Assembly: GCA_964531455.1 (NCBI GenBank)
Contig: CAZHFZ010000018.1
Span: 1-64,000, forward strand
Source: Ga0077527 sp964531455
GTDB taxonomy: Bacteria > Pseudomonadota > Gammaproteobacteria > Burkholderiales > SG8-41
Direction: 5' to 3'
DNA length: 64,000 nucleotides
Position numbers and translations under genes: made by a program. Shown here piece by piece: positions 1 through 8,951 of this stretch; within the stretch, counting starts at the first letter, position 1; the number at the start of each line of letters is the position of its first letter. A model generated the notes under the pieces. That model was not told the DNA's origin. It was given only the letters and a program-made list of their open reading frames with translations, and ran no database searches.

Positions 1-1514
1 CCGGCGCGCACGATTGCGGTTTCGACAATCATGCGGATCTCCGGATCAACGTCGGCGGCCGAGATGGCTTCCGGAACGGGTTCGTGCAGCACCGGCGCTT
101 GTTGGCCCGGCTCCAGCAGCGGCCGGCGTCCGCGCCAGGTGGTGGCCTTCTCGTAGGCGTGGCCCACGCGCAGTACGGTGGCTTCATCAAACGGTCGCCC
201 GGCAATCTGCATCGCCAGCGGCATGCCGGATGCGGTGTAGCCGTTGCACACCACCAGCGCGGGGCCGCCGGTCACGTTGAAGGGCGTGTAGATGTTGGGC
301 TTCTCCCATTTCTGCGAAAACCCTGCGCCGACCAGTTTGTCCAGCCGATCGGCCGGTGTGCTGCTCGCGGTCAGCAGCACATCAAAGCGCTCATACAGCG
401 CGTCCATTTCCTCGACCATGCTGCGCCGCTCGCGTTGCGCGCGCACGTAATCCGCGCCGGTGAACAGAAATCCGGGCAGGTTGCGCCCGATGAAGTCGGC
501 GCCGAAGTCCTGCGGCCGTTCACGCAGTTCTTTTTCATGGATGACGACGATTTCGGTTTTCGCGATCACCATCTTGGTGTCGTTGTAAGCCTCACGTGTA
601 CGCATGCGCGCATCACCCACGCTGGCGCCGAGTTTGCGCAATACGTCGATTGCGGCATTCATCGCCGCAGCCATCTCGGGATCGGTCGTGCCTTCCTCTT
701 CCCAGAAATGCCGGACCACGCCAACGCGCAGCCCGCGGATGTCGCCGTTGAGATTGGCGCGGTAATCGGGCACCGGACGGCGTGCGCTCGCCGGGTCTGC
801 CGGATCATGGCCGGCGATGGCCTGCAGCAGGATGGCGCAGTCCTCGACGGTCCATGCCAGCGGTCCCGCATGATCGAAGGTGTACGAGTTGGGAATGATG
901 CCGCGGCGGCTGACGCGCCCGTAGGTCGGCTTGATGCCGGCGATGCCGCACAGCGCCGCGGGGATGCGGATCGAGCCGCCGGTATCGGAGCCGAGCGCCG
1001 CCGGCAGGAATCCCGCGGCCACCGCCGCACCGGAACCCGAGCTGGAGCTGCCGGTAAAGTGCGCGGTGTTCCAGGGGTTGCGGGCGGGCGGCCACGGCAA
1101 ATCCAGCGAGGGCCCGCCGCTGGCGAATTCATGCGTGGACAGCTTGCCCATCAGCACGGCGCCGGCATCATAGAGACGCTGCACCGTGGTGGCGTCCTCA
1201 GTGGGAATATTGTCGCGCGAGACCTTGGAATGCCCCGAGGTAAGGATGCCCGCGGTGTCGAAAATATCCTTCAGCCCGAAGGGAATGCCGTGGAGCGGAC
1301 CGCGATACTGGCCACCGGTGATTTCTTTTTCGGCTTCGCGCGCCTGCGTACGCGCGAGTTCGGCGGTTTGGGTGATGAAGGCGTTGACCTGCGGATCGAG
1401 TGCATTGATGCGCGAAAACAGTGCATCAACATATTCCACCGGTGACAGTTTGCGCGCGGCGATCAGCGATGCGGCTTCAGCGATGGTGAGAAAGTGCAGC
1501 GGGTCAGCGGCCAT
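1..1514 (-). CDS. Amidase (amidase-signature family), 3' end cut by the window
   Basis: The reading frame opens at an ATG whose complement is at 1512-1514 and stays open to the window edge, so the C-terminus is missing. The product carries the amidase-signature Ser-cisSer-Lys hallmarks: a GLKD lysine near residue 92, a Ser/Gly-rich SSSSGSG stretch, then SDTGGSIRIPA with the acyl-enzyme serine. This family hydrolyses amides in the cytoplasm; relatives include GatA and many catabolic amidases. No gatB or gatC is in view, so a catabolic amidase is the better reading. It is divergent from a Bug receptor gene with about 200 bp between the starts. The product is certain at family level; the substrate is unknown. 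Confidence 0.9.
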   Translation of the reverse strand, partial: MAADPLHFLTIAEAASLIAARKLSPVEYVDALFSRINALDPQVNAFITQTAELARTQAREAEKEITGGQYRGPLHGIPFGLKDIFDTAGILTSGHSKVSRDNIPTEDATTVQRLYDAGAVLMGKLSTHEFASGGPSLDLPWPPARNPWNTAHFTGSSSSGSGAAVAAGFLPAALGSDTGGSIRIPAALCGIAGIKPTYGRVSRRGIIPNSYTFDHAGPLAWTVEDCAILLQAIAGHDPADPASARRPVPDYRANLNGDIRGLRVGVVRHFWEEEGTTDPEMAAAMNAAIDVLRKLGASVGDARMRTREAYNDTKMVIAKTEIVVIHEKELRERPQDFGADFIGRNLPGFLFTGADYVRAQRERRSMVEEMDALYERFDVLLTASSTPADRLDKLVGAGFSQKWEKPNIYTPFNVTGGPALVVCNGYTASGMPLAMQIAGRPFDEATVLRVGHAYEKATTWRGRRPLLEPGQQAPVLHEPVPEAISAADVDPEIRMIVETAIVRA

Positions 1515-1715
1515 GTTCAAGACTCCAGGGATGATCCGGTATTTTCAGTGGAGGGATGGCTCATTGTAAGACAGGGCGTGAGAGAATAATCCCGGTGTCA
1601 GGCATTGTTTTTGCTAAACATTTCGTTGAACCTTTGTGAAACTGTTTCGCTGAAGCTGTTTAAATGCATCTGCTTTTATGAATCTGCTTTTATCAAACAT
1701 TATCGGGGTCCGACC
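1515..1715. promoter_or_regulatory. Divergent intergenic region with a tandem 12-bp repeat
   Basis: This A+T-rich stretch separates the divergent amidase and Bug receptor genes and should carry both promoters. It contains two direct copies of ATCTGCTTTTAT at 1668-1679 and 1682-1693, a 14-bp period, ending about 22 bp before the receptor start codon. No recognisable regulator gene lies next to it. Confidence 0.4.
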
Positions 1716-2687
1716 ATGAAGCTGATACCGCTGGTACTGATTGCTGCCTGCACAACGCTGTCTGCAGGAACGGTCTCGGCACAGACGCCCTATCCGTCAA
1801 AAGCCGTGCGCATGATCGTCGGTTTTCCGCCGGGCGGTTCGACCGACATCATGGCCCGCCTGATTGCGCCGGGCCTCACTGAAGCATTCAAGCAGCAGTT
1901 CACGGTGGATAACCGCCCTGGCGCCAACAGCAACATCGGCAATGAACTGGCCGCCAAGGCGGCACCCGATGGCTACACCTTGCTGGTGGTGTCGGCTTCG
2001 TTTTCGACCAACGTCAGCCTGTATCCGAAAATGGGATACGACCCGCTGCGCGATTTCGCACCCATCACCCGCATCGCAGCGGTCCACAACATGCTCGTGG
2101 TGCATCCGTCGCTGCCGGTGAAAACGGTGAAACAACTTGTGGCGCTCGCCAAGGCCAAACCGGGCCAGTTGGTCTTTGCGTCTTCAGGCGGCGGCAGCAC
2201 TTCGCATCTCGCTGCAGAGCTGCTGAAGAACAGCGTGGGCGGCATGGACACAATCCACGTTCCCTACAAGGGCGTCGCGCCCGCGCTGGTGGACCTGATC
2301 GCCGGCAACACGCAAGCGCTGGTTTCAACCATGCCGTCCGCCACACCGCATGTGAAAAGCGGACGCCTGCGCGCGCTCGCGGTCGCCAGCCTGAAGCGCG
2401 CCGAGACTTTCCCGGAACTGCCCACGTTTGATGAATCGGGATTTCCCGGTTTCGAGGCATCCGCCTGGAATGCAGTGCTCGCGCCCGTCGGCACGCCCCG
2501 CGACATCATCAACAGCCTGAATGCGGTGATCGTGCGTTCAGTCAAATCCGCTGATGCCCGCGAAAGATTCCTTGCCCAGGGCGCAGAACCCGTTGGCGAC
2601 AGCCCGGATCAGTTCGGCGTCTATCTGCGCGCCGAAGTCGCGAAATGGGCGAAGGTCATCAAGGCATCAGGCGCGAAGCTCGACTGA
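1716..2687 (+). CDS. Bug-family (TctC-like) periplasmic solute receptor 1
   Basis: The frame is open from 1605, but the ATG at 1716 begins a clear Sec signal peptide (MKLIPLVLIAACTTLSAG, cleavage near VSA-QTPYP) and follows a GGGG stretch, so I use it; the product is 323 aa. Family hallmarks are GFPPGGSTDIMAR early in the mature protein, DNRPGANSNIGNE, and PDGYTLLVV. Bug proteins are venus-flytrap receptors that bind small organic anions, often dicarboxylates, in the periplasm. The gene is divergent from an amidase and has no tctA/tctB partner nearby. Ligand unknown. Confidence 0.93.
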   Translation: MKLIPLVLIAACTTLSAGTVSAQTPYPSKAVRMIVGFPPGGSTDIMARLIAPGLTEAFKQQFTVDNRPGANSNIGNELAAKAAPDGYTLLVVSASFSTNVSLYPKMGYDPLRDFAPITRIAAVHNMLVVHPSLPVKTVKQLVALAKAKPGQLVFASSGGGSTSHLAAELLKNSVGGMDTIHVPYKGVAPALVDLIAGNTQALVSTMPSATPHVKSGRLRALAVASLKRAETFPELPTFDESGFPGFEASAWNAVLAPVGTPRDIINSLNAVIVRSVKSADARERFLAQGAEPVGDSPDQFGVYLRAEVAKWAKVIKASGAKLD

Positions 2688-2711
2688 ACGCGTAAGGCAT
2701 TGAGTAAGTAA

Positions 2712-2861
2712 AGCAAACAGGAAGGTGGCGATTACCCGGCCGGCACATGGCTGCGCAATCCGCGCTGGAGCCGCGACACGCCGTTTACCGGCGCAGAAGG
2801 TGCTCTGATTTATATGAAGGTCGGCGCCATCGATGCGCCGTTGATGCCGCTGCCGGTTTGA
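2712..2861 (+). pseudogene. 3' remnant of a ChrR-like cupin gene
   Basis: This short open stretch begins right after an in-frame TAA (2709-2711) and has no start codon of its own near the homologous part. It translates to EGGDYPAGTWLRNP, then SRDTPFTGAEGALIYMKVG and a stop at 2859-2861. This resembles the C-terminal end of ChrR-type cupins, which typically end in a YPAGTWLRNP...H.PFS..G..I.VK pattern. Only about 50 codons survive, so it is probably a degraded copy. The identification is from memory of the motif and is moderate. Confidence 0.5.
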
Positions 2862-2893
2862 GCGGCGTTGCAATACATCTGATGACTCAAAAC

Positions 2894-2921
2894 AAACGGC
2901 GCCCTCACAGACGCCGTTTTT
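2894..2921. terminator. Hairpin terminator between convergent units
   Basis: Perfect 7-bp stem AACGGCG (2895-2901) / CGCCGTT (2912-2918) with a 10-nt loop, followed on the plus strand by a T run to 2921 and preceded by A residues. It can serve the Bug receptor/cupin-remnant unit and the convergent DUF1028 gene. Confidence 0.7.
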
Positions 2922-2937
2922 GTTGGCCAATGTTGCC

Positions 2938-3627
2938 TTACTTGCCGCCCGCCTGCCGCGCCAGCCATTCTTCTTCGCGCCCGAATGCGTCCGGCTGCCC
3001 GGGCCTGCCGTAGTAATACGGGATCAGCGGCTTGTGCGCTTCGTAGATGCGGCGCAGTTCGGCAACGGGTTCGCTGTGTTCATCCACGCGCAGGTCAACG
3101 TAGGCATAAACTTCGCGGTCATAGGAATGCAGTCCCGCTGAATGCTGGCCGCCGTTCTGGCCGCCGGCATCGCGCCCCGCTTCGAGGGCGGTGAGCAGTC
3201 GTTCTTCAAGCTGCTGACCTTTGCTTGCGTGCCACGCGTCGCGCATGTCGGCGGCGGTTTTTTCGCTGGTCAGGTTGTTGCCCATCGCCACCATGCCTTT
3301 TTCGACAAAGGCGCCGGACCACACGCGGTGGTTCTTGCCGGTGCGCGCGGCAGCGTTGCCGTCGCGGTCAATCACGCAGACCTGGCGGTGTTCGATGCCG
3401 GGGTCGCTGGCGGCGATCTCGTCGAGTGTTTTCTGCGCTGAATAGCCGAGCCGCAGCAGGTTGATCCCCAGCGGGCCCAGGCGCGGATCGGTGCGCTGCA
3501 TGGTGACCACCAGCCCGAGACCGGGCGCGATGAACGGGCAGCGCGAGCTGACAGCCAGCGCGCGCGTGGAGATGGCGACGCCGAGGCGGCCGGTTTCCGC
3601 GCAGCGCGCGGCAATGGCGAATGTCAT
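2938..3627 (-). CDS. DUF1028 family protein
   Basis: A 229-aa protein beginning MTFAIAARCAETGRLGVAIS, the typical DUF1028 N-terminus, with MGNNLTSEKTAADM and an acidic C-terminal region (VDLRVDEHSEPVAELRRIY). DUF1028 proteins have an Ntn-hydrolase-like fold and no settled reaction. The ATG has AGGAAC six bases upstream. It starts 22 bp after the stop of a Bug receptor on the same strand, so the two are probably one transcript and may act on the same imported compound. Confidence 0.88.
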   Translation of the reverse strand: MTFAIAARCAETGRLGVAISTRALAVSSRCPFIAPGLGLVVTMQRTDPRLGPLGINLLRLGYSAQKTLDEIAASDPGIEHRQVCVIDRDGNAAARTGKNHRVWSGAFVEKGMVAMGNNLTSEKTAADMRDAWHASKGQQLEERLLTALEAGRDAGGQNGGQHSAGLHSYDREVYAYVDLRVDEHSEPVAELRRIYEAHKPLIPYYYGRPGQPDAFGREEEWLARQAGGK

Positions 3628-3649
3628 TCAGGTTCCTCCGTGATTGCGG

Positions 3650-4615
3650 TTACTGCAGCGGGATTTTTGCGGCCTGGACGATTTTCGCGTATTTCGCGAT
3701 GTCCTTTTTGATGAATTCGCCGAACTGCTCCGGGCTGCCGCCGGCTACATCAAGGCCGAGGTCGAAGAGTCTGGCTTTGAGGTCGCCGCCGAACATTTTC
3801 TGCACTTCGCTGTTGAGACGGCTGATCACCGCCGGCGGCGTACCGGCCGGGCCCATCAGGCCGATCCAGCCCAGCAGTTCAAATCCCTTGAGGCCGGATT
3901 CATCCATGGTCGGCAGTTCAGGCAGCACGCCGGAACGCTTGAGGCTGGTGACGGCGATGCCGCGCACCCGCCCCGATTTGACCTGCTCGATCGAGTTCGG
4001 CGCCGGCGTGAACATGAAGTCGATCTGCCCGGTCATCAGATCGGTCATCGCCGGCGCACCGCCACGATACGGTACATGCACGATCCTGGTGCCGGTCATC
4101 ATCGCAAAGAGTTCGGAAGTCATGTGCTGGGTCGCACCGATCCCTGACGATCCGTAATTGAATTTGCCCGGATTGGCCTTGACCAGCGCGATGAATTCCT
4201 TGAGGTTGCGCGAGGGCACCGAGGGGTGCAGCAGCAGTACATTCGGCTGGTTGGCCACCAGCACAATCGGTGCGAGGTCGCGTACGGGATCGTAGGGCAG
4301 CTTGGCGTACATGCTGGGCGCGGATGACACGGCAGCGGCGCTGGCCATCAGCAGCGAGTAGCCGTCCGGCCCGGCACGCACCACGTTTTCGGTGCCAATG
4401 ATGCCTGCCGCACCGGAGCGGTTCTCTACCGGGAACTGCTGGCCCAGCGCCTGGGCAAAGCGCTGCGAAGTCAGCCGCGCGACGGTGTCGATGCTGCCGC
4501 CTGCGGGATAGGCCACTACAACACGCACAGCCCGCGCGGGATAGGTTTGTGCGATGGCGCCGTAACTGAAGGCGGCAATGCCGCATGCAATGAGAAATGT
4601 TGTGAGTCGGGTCAT
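3650..4615 (-). CDS. Bug-family periplasmic solute receptor 2
   Basis: The frame is open upstream to 4678, but the ATG at 4615 has GGAAAG upstream and starts a signal peptide (MTRLTTFLIACGIAAFSYG, mature end near AIA-QTYPAR); 321 aa. The first ligand loop reads AYPAGGSIDTVAR, followed by ENRSGAAGIIGTENV and PDGYSLLMA. It is the first gene of a probable two-gene unit with the DUF1028 gene. No membrane subunits adjoin it. Confidence 0.93.
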   Translation of the reverse strand: MTRLTTFLIACGIAAFSYGAIAQTYPARAVRVVVAYPAGGSIDTVARLTSQRFAQALGQQFPVENRSGAAGIIGTENVVRAGPDGYSLLMASAAAVSSAPSMYAKLPYDPVRDLAPIVLVANQPNVLLLHPSVPSRNLKEFIALVKANPGKFNYGSSGIGATQHMTSELFAMMTGTRIVHVPYRGGAPAMTDLMTGQIDFMFTPAPNSIEQVKSGRVRGIAVTSLKRSGVLPELPTMDESGLKGFELLGWIGLMGPAGTPPAVISRLNSEVQKMFGGDLKARLFDLGLDVAGGSPEQFGEFIKKDIAKYAKIVQAAKIPLQ

Positions 4616-4755
4616 GGTTGATCTTTCCGGTTCAGAGGTATTCGGCAACGCAATAAGCATGCCCGGCAACGGCAACATAACACCCCGGGTCTGAAGTTGC
4701 CGGGGCTATTTTTTCTTGACCATTCGACGCGTTTACCCGCAGCCCGTGGCGGCGT

Positions 4756-5919
4756 TTATGTCCGGATCAAATCCAGCGCTGCGTAGCGGCCCCGTAATAC
4801 AGCAGTGGCATCCATGCCCCACCAGCGCTCCAGCACCGTGGCATACAGCGTGCGGAAGTCAATCGAATGCTGCACGTTGCCCGTGGTGTCGAGTTGACCG
4901 AGGTCGGGTGCTGCGCCGTAGAAACCGCCACGCACCCGGCCACCCGTAACCATGTGAACACTGGAGGTGCCATGGTCGGTGCCGCCGCTCTGGTTCTGCC
5001 GCGGCCGGCGTCCGAACTCGGCATAGGTCATGACCAGCGTGGATTCCCACAGGCCCAGTTCGGTGAGGGCGCTTTTGAGTGCGACGAGTCCTTCGGCCAG
5101 ATCCTTGAGCAGGCGGGCCTGGCGCGCGATCTGGCCGACGTGGGTGTCAAAGCCGTTGAGTGCCAGCTTGATCACCGGCACTCCGGCACCGGAAGCAGCG
5201 ACCTGCGCCGCGGTGCGCACGGCATTGCCGAAACCACTCGCGGGAAACGCCGTCGCAAAGCTGCGATCGGCGCGCAGCCGTGTTGCGGCGTCAGTCACCG
5301 CCTGCTCCACCCGCAGCACATGGGCCAGCGCAGGGTTTGCCGCCGCCGCGATGCCGGGTGAAGCCAGCCGCGACTGACGCAGAAACTGCTCGGGGTTGAC
5401 CAGTGTCACCGCGCGGCTTGCCACTCCGGCCAGTGGCCCGAGTTCAGCGCCGCCCACCACCACGCCATCGGCTGCAGTGCCGGCTGGCAAGGGGGCAGCC
5501 GCAAATGTCCGCGTAAGCCAGCCGGCGTTGAGATATTCACTGCTGCCTGCCGCGGTATTCCAGATCTCGATGGAACGGAAATGGGAGAGATTGGGACGGG
5601 GATATCCCACGTTCTGCACCAGCGCGAGTTCGCCGGTGCGCCACAGGTCCATCAGCGGCAGCAACTCGGGGTGCAATCCACTGCGTCCGTCGATCTGCAG
5701 CACCTGGTCGCGCGGGATCGCGATGCCGGGCCGCAGCCGGTAATACTCGGCGTCGGTATAGGGAATGACGGTGTTGAATCCGTCGTTGCCACCTTGCAAT
5801 TCAATCAGCACCAGCAGGCGTTCAGAACCGCGCAACGCGGCAGCGCCGGCCGTCAGCGGCAGCCAAGTAACGGCAGCCGCCGCACCGGCCGCCGCAATGA
5901 ATCCGCGTCTGTTCATCAT
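4756..5919 (-). CDS. DUF1501 family secreted protein (Tat signal)
   Basis: The longest frame opens at 6072, but that would lie inside the preceding gene. I chose the ATGATG at 5919/5916, which follows AGGAGA and begins MMNRRGFIAAAGAAAAVTWL, a twin-arginine signal. The 387-aa product has LVLIELQGGNDGFNTVIPY near the N-terminus and YAEFGRRPRQN...GTDHGT near the C-terminus, both typical of DUF1501, a family related to alkaline-phosphatase-fold/sulfatase-like proteins. It lies 14 bp downstream of a DUF1800 gene; the two families are commonly adjacent in bacteria. Function is not established. Confidence 0.9.
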   Translation of the reverse strand: MMNRRGFIAAAGAAAAVTWLPLTAGAAALRGSERLLVLIELQGGNDGFNTVIPYTDAEYYRLRPGIAIPRDQVLQIDGRSGLHPELLPLMDLWRTGELALVQNVGYPRPNLSHFRSIEIWNTAAGSSEYLNAGWLTRTFAAAPLPAGTAADGVVVGGAELGPLAGVASRAVTLVNPEQFLRQSRLASPGIAAAANPALAHVLRVEQAVTDAATRLRADRSFATAFPASGFGNAVRTAAQVAASGAGVPVIKLALNGFDTHVGQIARQARLLKDLAEGLVALKSALTELGLWESTLVMTYAEFGRRPRQNQSGGTDHGTSSVHMVTGGRVRGGFYGAAPDLGQLDTTGNVQHSIDFRTLYATVLERWWGMDATAVLRGRYAALDLIRT

Positions 5920-5933
5920 CGGTCTCCTGTCGC

Positions 5934-7394
5934 CTACTTGACCTGATACGCGGGGTCGAGGACCAGTGCCCGCAGATAATCCAGGCTGTTGTCGGCGCCG
6001 CTCGCAGCATGCACCGGCGCCACGGCCAGCACCACACGATCCAGCGGCATGCCGTTCACGCGCGCCAGCCATGCTGCGCCATCAAAACGCACCTGGCCCA
6101 TGGCCTCTCGCGCGCGGGCCTGTCGCGCTGCAGCCGGTGTTGCCGTCGCAGCAACCATATCCATGCGCGCAGGCCCCACTGCCAAGCGATCCTGGAACAG
6201 CGTGTCGAGCAATTGCTTGCGCCGCAGCAGTGTGGTGGCATTGATCCACAGTTCCCCGCCGGGCCAGCCTTTGACGTTGGGCGGCGCGAACAGCACCTGT
6301 CCGAACTGGCCCATGGCGAGCACGAAAGGCAGTTCGTCAGGCACCACGAATTCAAACTGGCGCAGCGTACCCACCACCAGATCAGCCGGCGACTTGACCA
6401 ATACGCCACGATGCGCGGGCGCATAAAACGCATCCGAGGTGAACAGCACGCGCAATGCCGCGCGGATGTCGTAGCCGCTGTGGCGCAGTGCAGTGGCGAT
6501 GCGCGCCACTTCAGCGGGCGCGGGCTGCGGGGACACGAATTCGCGCCACAGCTTGCCGGCAATGAGTGCGGCTGTCTCGGGACGTTCGAGCAGGATGTCG
6601 AGGACTTCATCTCCGCCGAAATTGCCCTGACGGCCGAGCACGGTCTTGGGTCCGTCATCATGCAGTGCGGGCCGGAACACGAACCCGCCGGTATCCGGAT
6701 TGATGCTCCAGCCGGTGAAGGCCCGCGCCACCTCTTTCACATCCTGCTCGGTGTAGCGACCTTCGCCCAGGGTGAACAGCTCCATCAGCTCGCGCGCAAA
6801 ATTCTCGTTGGGATTGCCTTTGCGGTTGAAGGCGCTGTCGAGGTATCTCACCATCGCGGGGTCGCGCGCGACCGCATGCAGCAGTTCGCGGAAATTGCCG
6901 AGCGCATGCTCGCGCAGCAGTACGTTCTGCCGGTACATGAGCTGCGGCGAAAGCACTTTCTGCATGCCGGAAACAAAATGGTTATGCCAGAACAGGGTCA
7001 TGCGTTCGCGCAGCGGATCGGGGGTAACCAGCATCTGCCGCAGCCACCATTCCTGCAGCTCGATGCTGCGCTCGATGCGCTCGGTCTGCATGCGGGTGCG
7101 CGCTTCGGCATCCAGCGTACTTAAACGGCCCGGCGGGAAATAAGGCGCATCGACCCAATCGGGTTGCGGGATTACGCCGCCCCGTACGGCGAGCAGACGC
7201 TCGGCAGCCTGGGCGCGCGTGAGCCGGGCATAGGTCTCGACCTCGGCAAAACTCGCACCGAGTCCGGCGCGGTTGAGCAGGTGACGGGCGTCGTCATGCC
7301 CCAGCGCAACGGCAGCGGCAGCCGTGGTCAACCAACCCGCCATCAGCAGTGCTGCAAGCAGCCGGGTCAGCAAACAGTAAAAATAAGGGCGCAT
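5934..7394 (-). CDS. DUF1800 family secreted protein
   Basis: A 486-aa protein with an N-terminal signal/anchor (CLLTRLLAALLMAGWLTTAAAA) and the DUF1800 marks HLLNRAGLGASFAEV, MTLFWHNHFV, NFARELMELFTLGEG and NVKGWPGGELWIN. The family is exported and of unknown function, often co-encoded with DUF1501 as here (14-bp gap). The start is the only ATG before the signal sequence; no strong ribosome site is seen. Confidence 0.9.
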   Translation of the reverse strand: MRPYFYCLLTRLLAALLMAGWLTTAAAAVALGHDDARHLLNRAGLGASFAEVETYARLTRAQAAERLLAVRGGVIPQPDWVDAPYFPPGRLSTLDAEARTRMQTERIERSIELQEWWLRQMLVTPDPLRERMTLFWHNHFVSGMQKVLSPQLMYRQNVLLREHALGNFRELLHAVARDPAMVRYLDSAFNRKGNPNENFARELMELFTLGEGRYTEQDVKEVARAFTGWSINPDTGGFVFRPALHDDGPKTVLGRQGNFGGDEVLDILLERPETAALIAGKLWREFVSPQPAPAEVARIATALRHSGYDIRAALRVLFTSDAFYAPAHRGVLVKSPADLVVGTLRQFEFVVPDELPFVLAMGQFGQVLFAPPNVKGWPGGELWINATTLLRRKQLLDTLFQDRLAVGPARMDMVAATATPAAARQARAREAMGQVRFDGAAWLARVNGMPLDRVVLAVAPVHAASGADNSLDYLRALVLDPAYQVK

Positions 7395-7742
7395 GTCGTT
7401 ACCACACTATCAACATCATCATCACCGCGATCGGAAGTTTCATTCAGCCGCCTCGCCAATCCAGACATGAATTGCCGCCCGGCACAGCCGCAATACTATC
7501 CCCATTTGGCCGGAGTCGGCTGAAGGGGTTGCGTGATTTTTTGTAACGATGTGTTAATCCGGGCCAGAAGCGACGATGCGTTAACAAGTTGGGGGCCTGC
7601 AGCATCAAGCAGACTCCCTTCACCGGCTACCCGATGCCGGGAAGAATTCGCCAGAATTTCCGGGATCGATTTGTACGCGAGAATCAATGGCATCAGACAC
7701 TGATGACCTGCATTTCCGTAAAAATTCCGCAAAAGGAAGTTC
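7395..7742. other. Intergenic region, divergent promoters expected
   Basis: This lies between the starts of the DUF1800 gene and the aminotransferase gene. AAAAGGAAG sits just before the aminotransferase ATG. I see no convincing coding frame, strong palindrome or hairpin. Confidence 0.4.
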
Positions 7743-8951
7743 ATGACCGCCGCCCCCTTTGATTTCACCCCGCTGCTGCCCACCGGCCTGCCACCCGCCG
7801 CCGCGCGCTGGAATGGCCGCGTGAAATTCGATTTCACCGGCGGCAACAATGATCCGGATGCGTTGCCGCTCGACGGGCTGATTGCGGCGGCCGATGCGGT
7901 GCTGCGGCGTGAGGGGCGCACGCTGTCGACTTACGGGCTGAACAGCGGCCCGCAGGGTTATCGTGCGTTGCGCGATTTTCTTGCGGTGAAGCTCAGGCGT
8001 GATGCCGGCATGCACTGCAGTGCCGATGACCTCCTGATCACTTCGGGTTCATTGCAGGCGCTGGACCTGGTCAACAACACGCTGCTCACGCGCGGTGACA
8101 CCGTACTCATCGAGGAGGATTGTTATCAGGGCTCGATCAATCGCCTGCTCAAGCTGGGCGTGACGCCGGTGGGCATTCCGCTTGATCGCGACGGGCTGCG
8201 CATCGATGCGCTGTCGAATGCACTTGCTGATCTGAAGTCGAAGGGCATCCGCCCCAAATACATCTATACCATCCCGACAGTACAGAACCCGACGGGCACC
8301 ATCCTGCCGCTGGCGCGGCGGCAGGCACTGCTGCAGCTCGCCGAGGACTACGGCGTGCCGGTGTTCGAGGACGATTGTTATGCCGACCTGAGCTGGTCTG
8401 GCGAGCGCCCGCCTGCGTTGTATGCACTGAGCGATCAGGACAACGTGATTTACATCGGCTCGTTCTCGAAAACCATCGCACCGGCGCTGCGCGTGGGTTA
8501 TATCGTGGCACCGTGGTCGGTGATGTCGCGCATGCTGGCAATCAAGACCGATGCCGGCTCCGGCGCGCTGGAGCAGATGGTGCTGGCGGAATACTGCACG
8601 GCGCATTTCGCGAAACATGTGCCCGTGCTGCGCAAGAGCCTGCGCGCCAAGCTGGTGACACTGATGGAAGCGCTGCGTGAACATTTCGGCGCGGCGGCTG
8701 AATTCGATGATCCGCAGGGCGGGATTTTTCTGTGGGTGAAACTGCCGGACAACGTGGATGCGCTGAAGCTCTTCACGCTGGCGCAGGCCGCCGGTGTGGC
8801 CATCAACCCGGGGCCGGAGTGGTCGGTGAACAAGGCGCATGCGAAGAGCCACATGCGGCTGTGCTTCGCCAACCTGAGCCACGAGGAAATCAATCAGGGC
8901 GTTGCGGCGCTGGCGGAGGTCTGCAAGCGGGAGTTTGGCGCGCCGGGCTGA
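7743..8951 (+). CDS. PLP-dependent aminotransferase (MocR/LysN-like, fold type I)
   Basis: A 402-aa enzyme. Visible marks are the substrate loop LSTYGLNSGPQGYRALRDFL, the cofactor region TSGSLQALDLVNN, NPTG (in IPTVQNPTGTILP), EDDCYADL, and the Schiff-base lysine K243 in SFSKTIAPALRVGY, followed by an arginine region near the C-terminus (SHMRLCFANLS). This matches the aminotransferase domain shared by 2-aminoadipate transaminases and MocR regulators, but there is no GntR DNA-binding domain at the N-terminus. It probably transaminates an amino acid with 2-oxoglutarate; which one cannot be told. Confidence 0.9.
   Translation: MTAAPFDFTPLLPTGLPPAAARWNGRVKFDFTGGNNDPDALPLDGLIAAADAVLRREGRTLSTYGLNSGPQGYRALRDFLAVKLRRDAGMHCSADDLLITSGSLQALDLVNNTLLTRGDTVLIEEDCYQGSINRLLKLGVTPVGIPLDRDGLRIDALSNALADLKSKGIRPKYIYTIPTVQNPTGTILPLARRQALLQLAEDYGVPVFEDDCYADLSWSGERPPALYALSDQDNVIYIGSFSKTIAPALRVGYIVAPWSVMSRMLAIKTDAGSGALEQMVLAEYCTAHFAKHVPVLRKSLRAKLVTLMEALREHFGAAAEFDDPQGGIFLWVKLPDNVDALKLFTLAQAAGVAINPGPEWSVNKAHAKSHMRLCFANLSHEEINQGVAALAEVCKREFGAPG

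Noticed and set aside
84..1445. A 453-codon plus-strand frame
   Set aside because: It is the antisense of the amidase gene, whose motifs are intact on the minus strand; the plus-strand product has no domain and odd Cys/His-rich composition.
6009..7124. A 371-codon plus-strand frame
   Set aside because: It lies opposite the DUF1800 gene, which has family motifs along its entire length.
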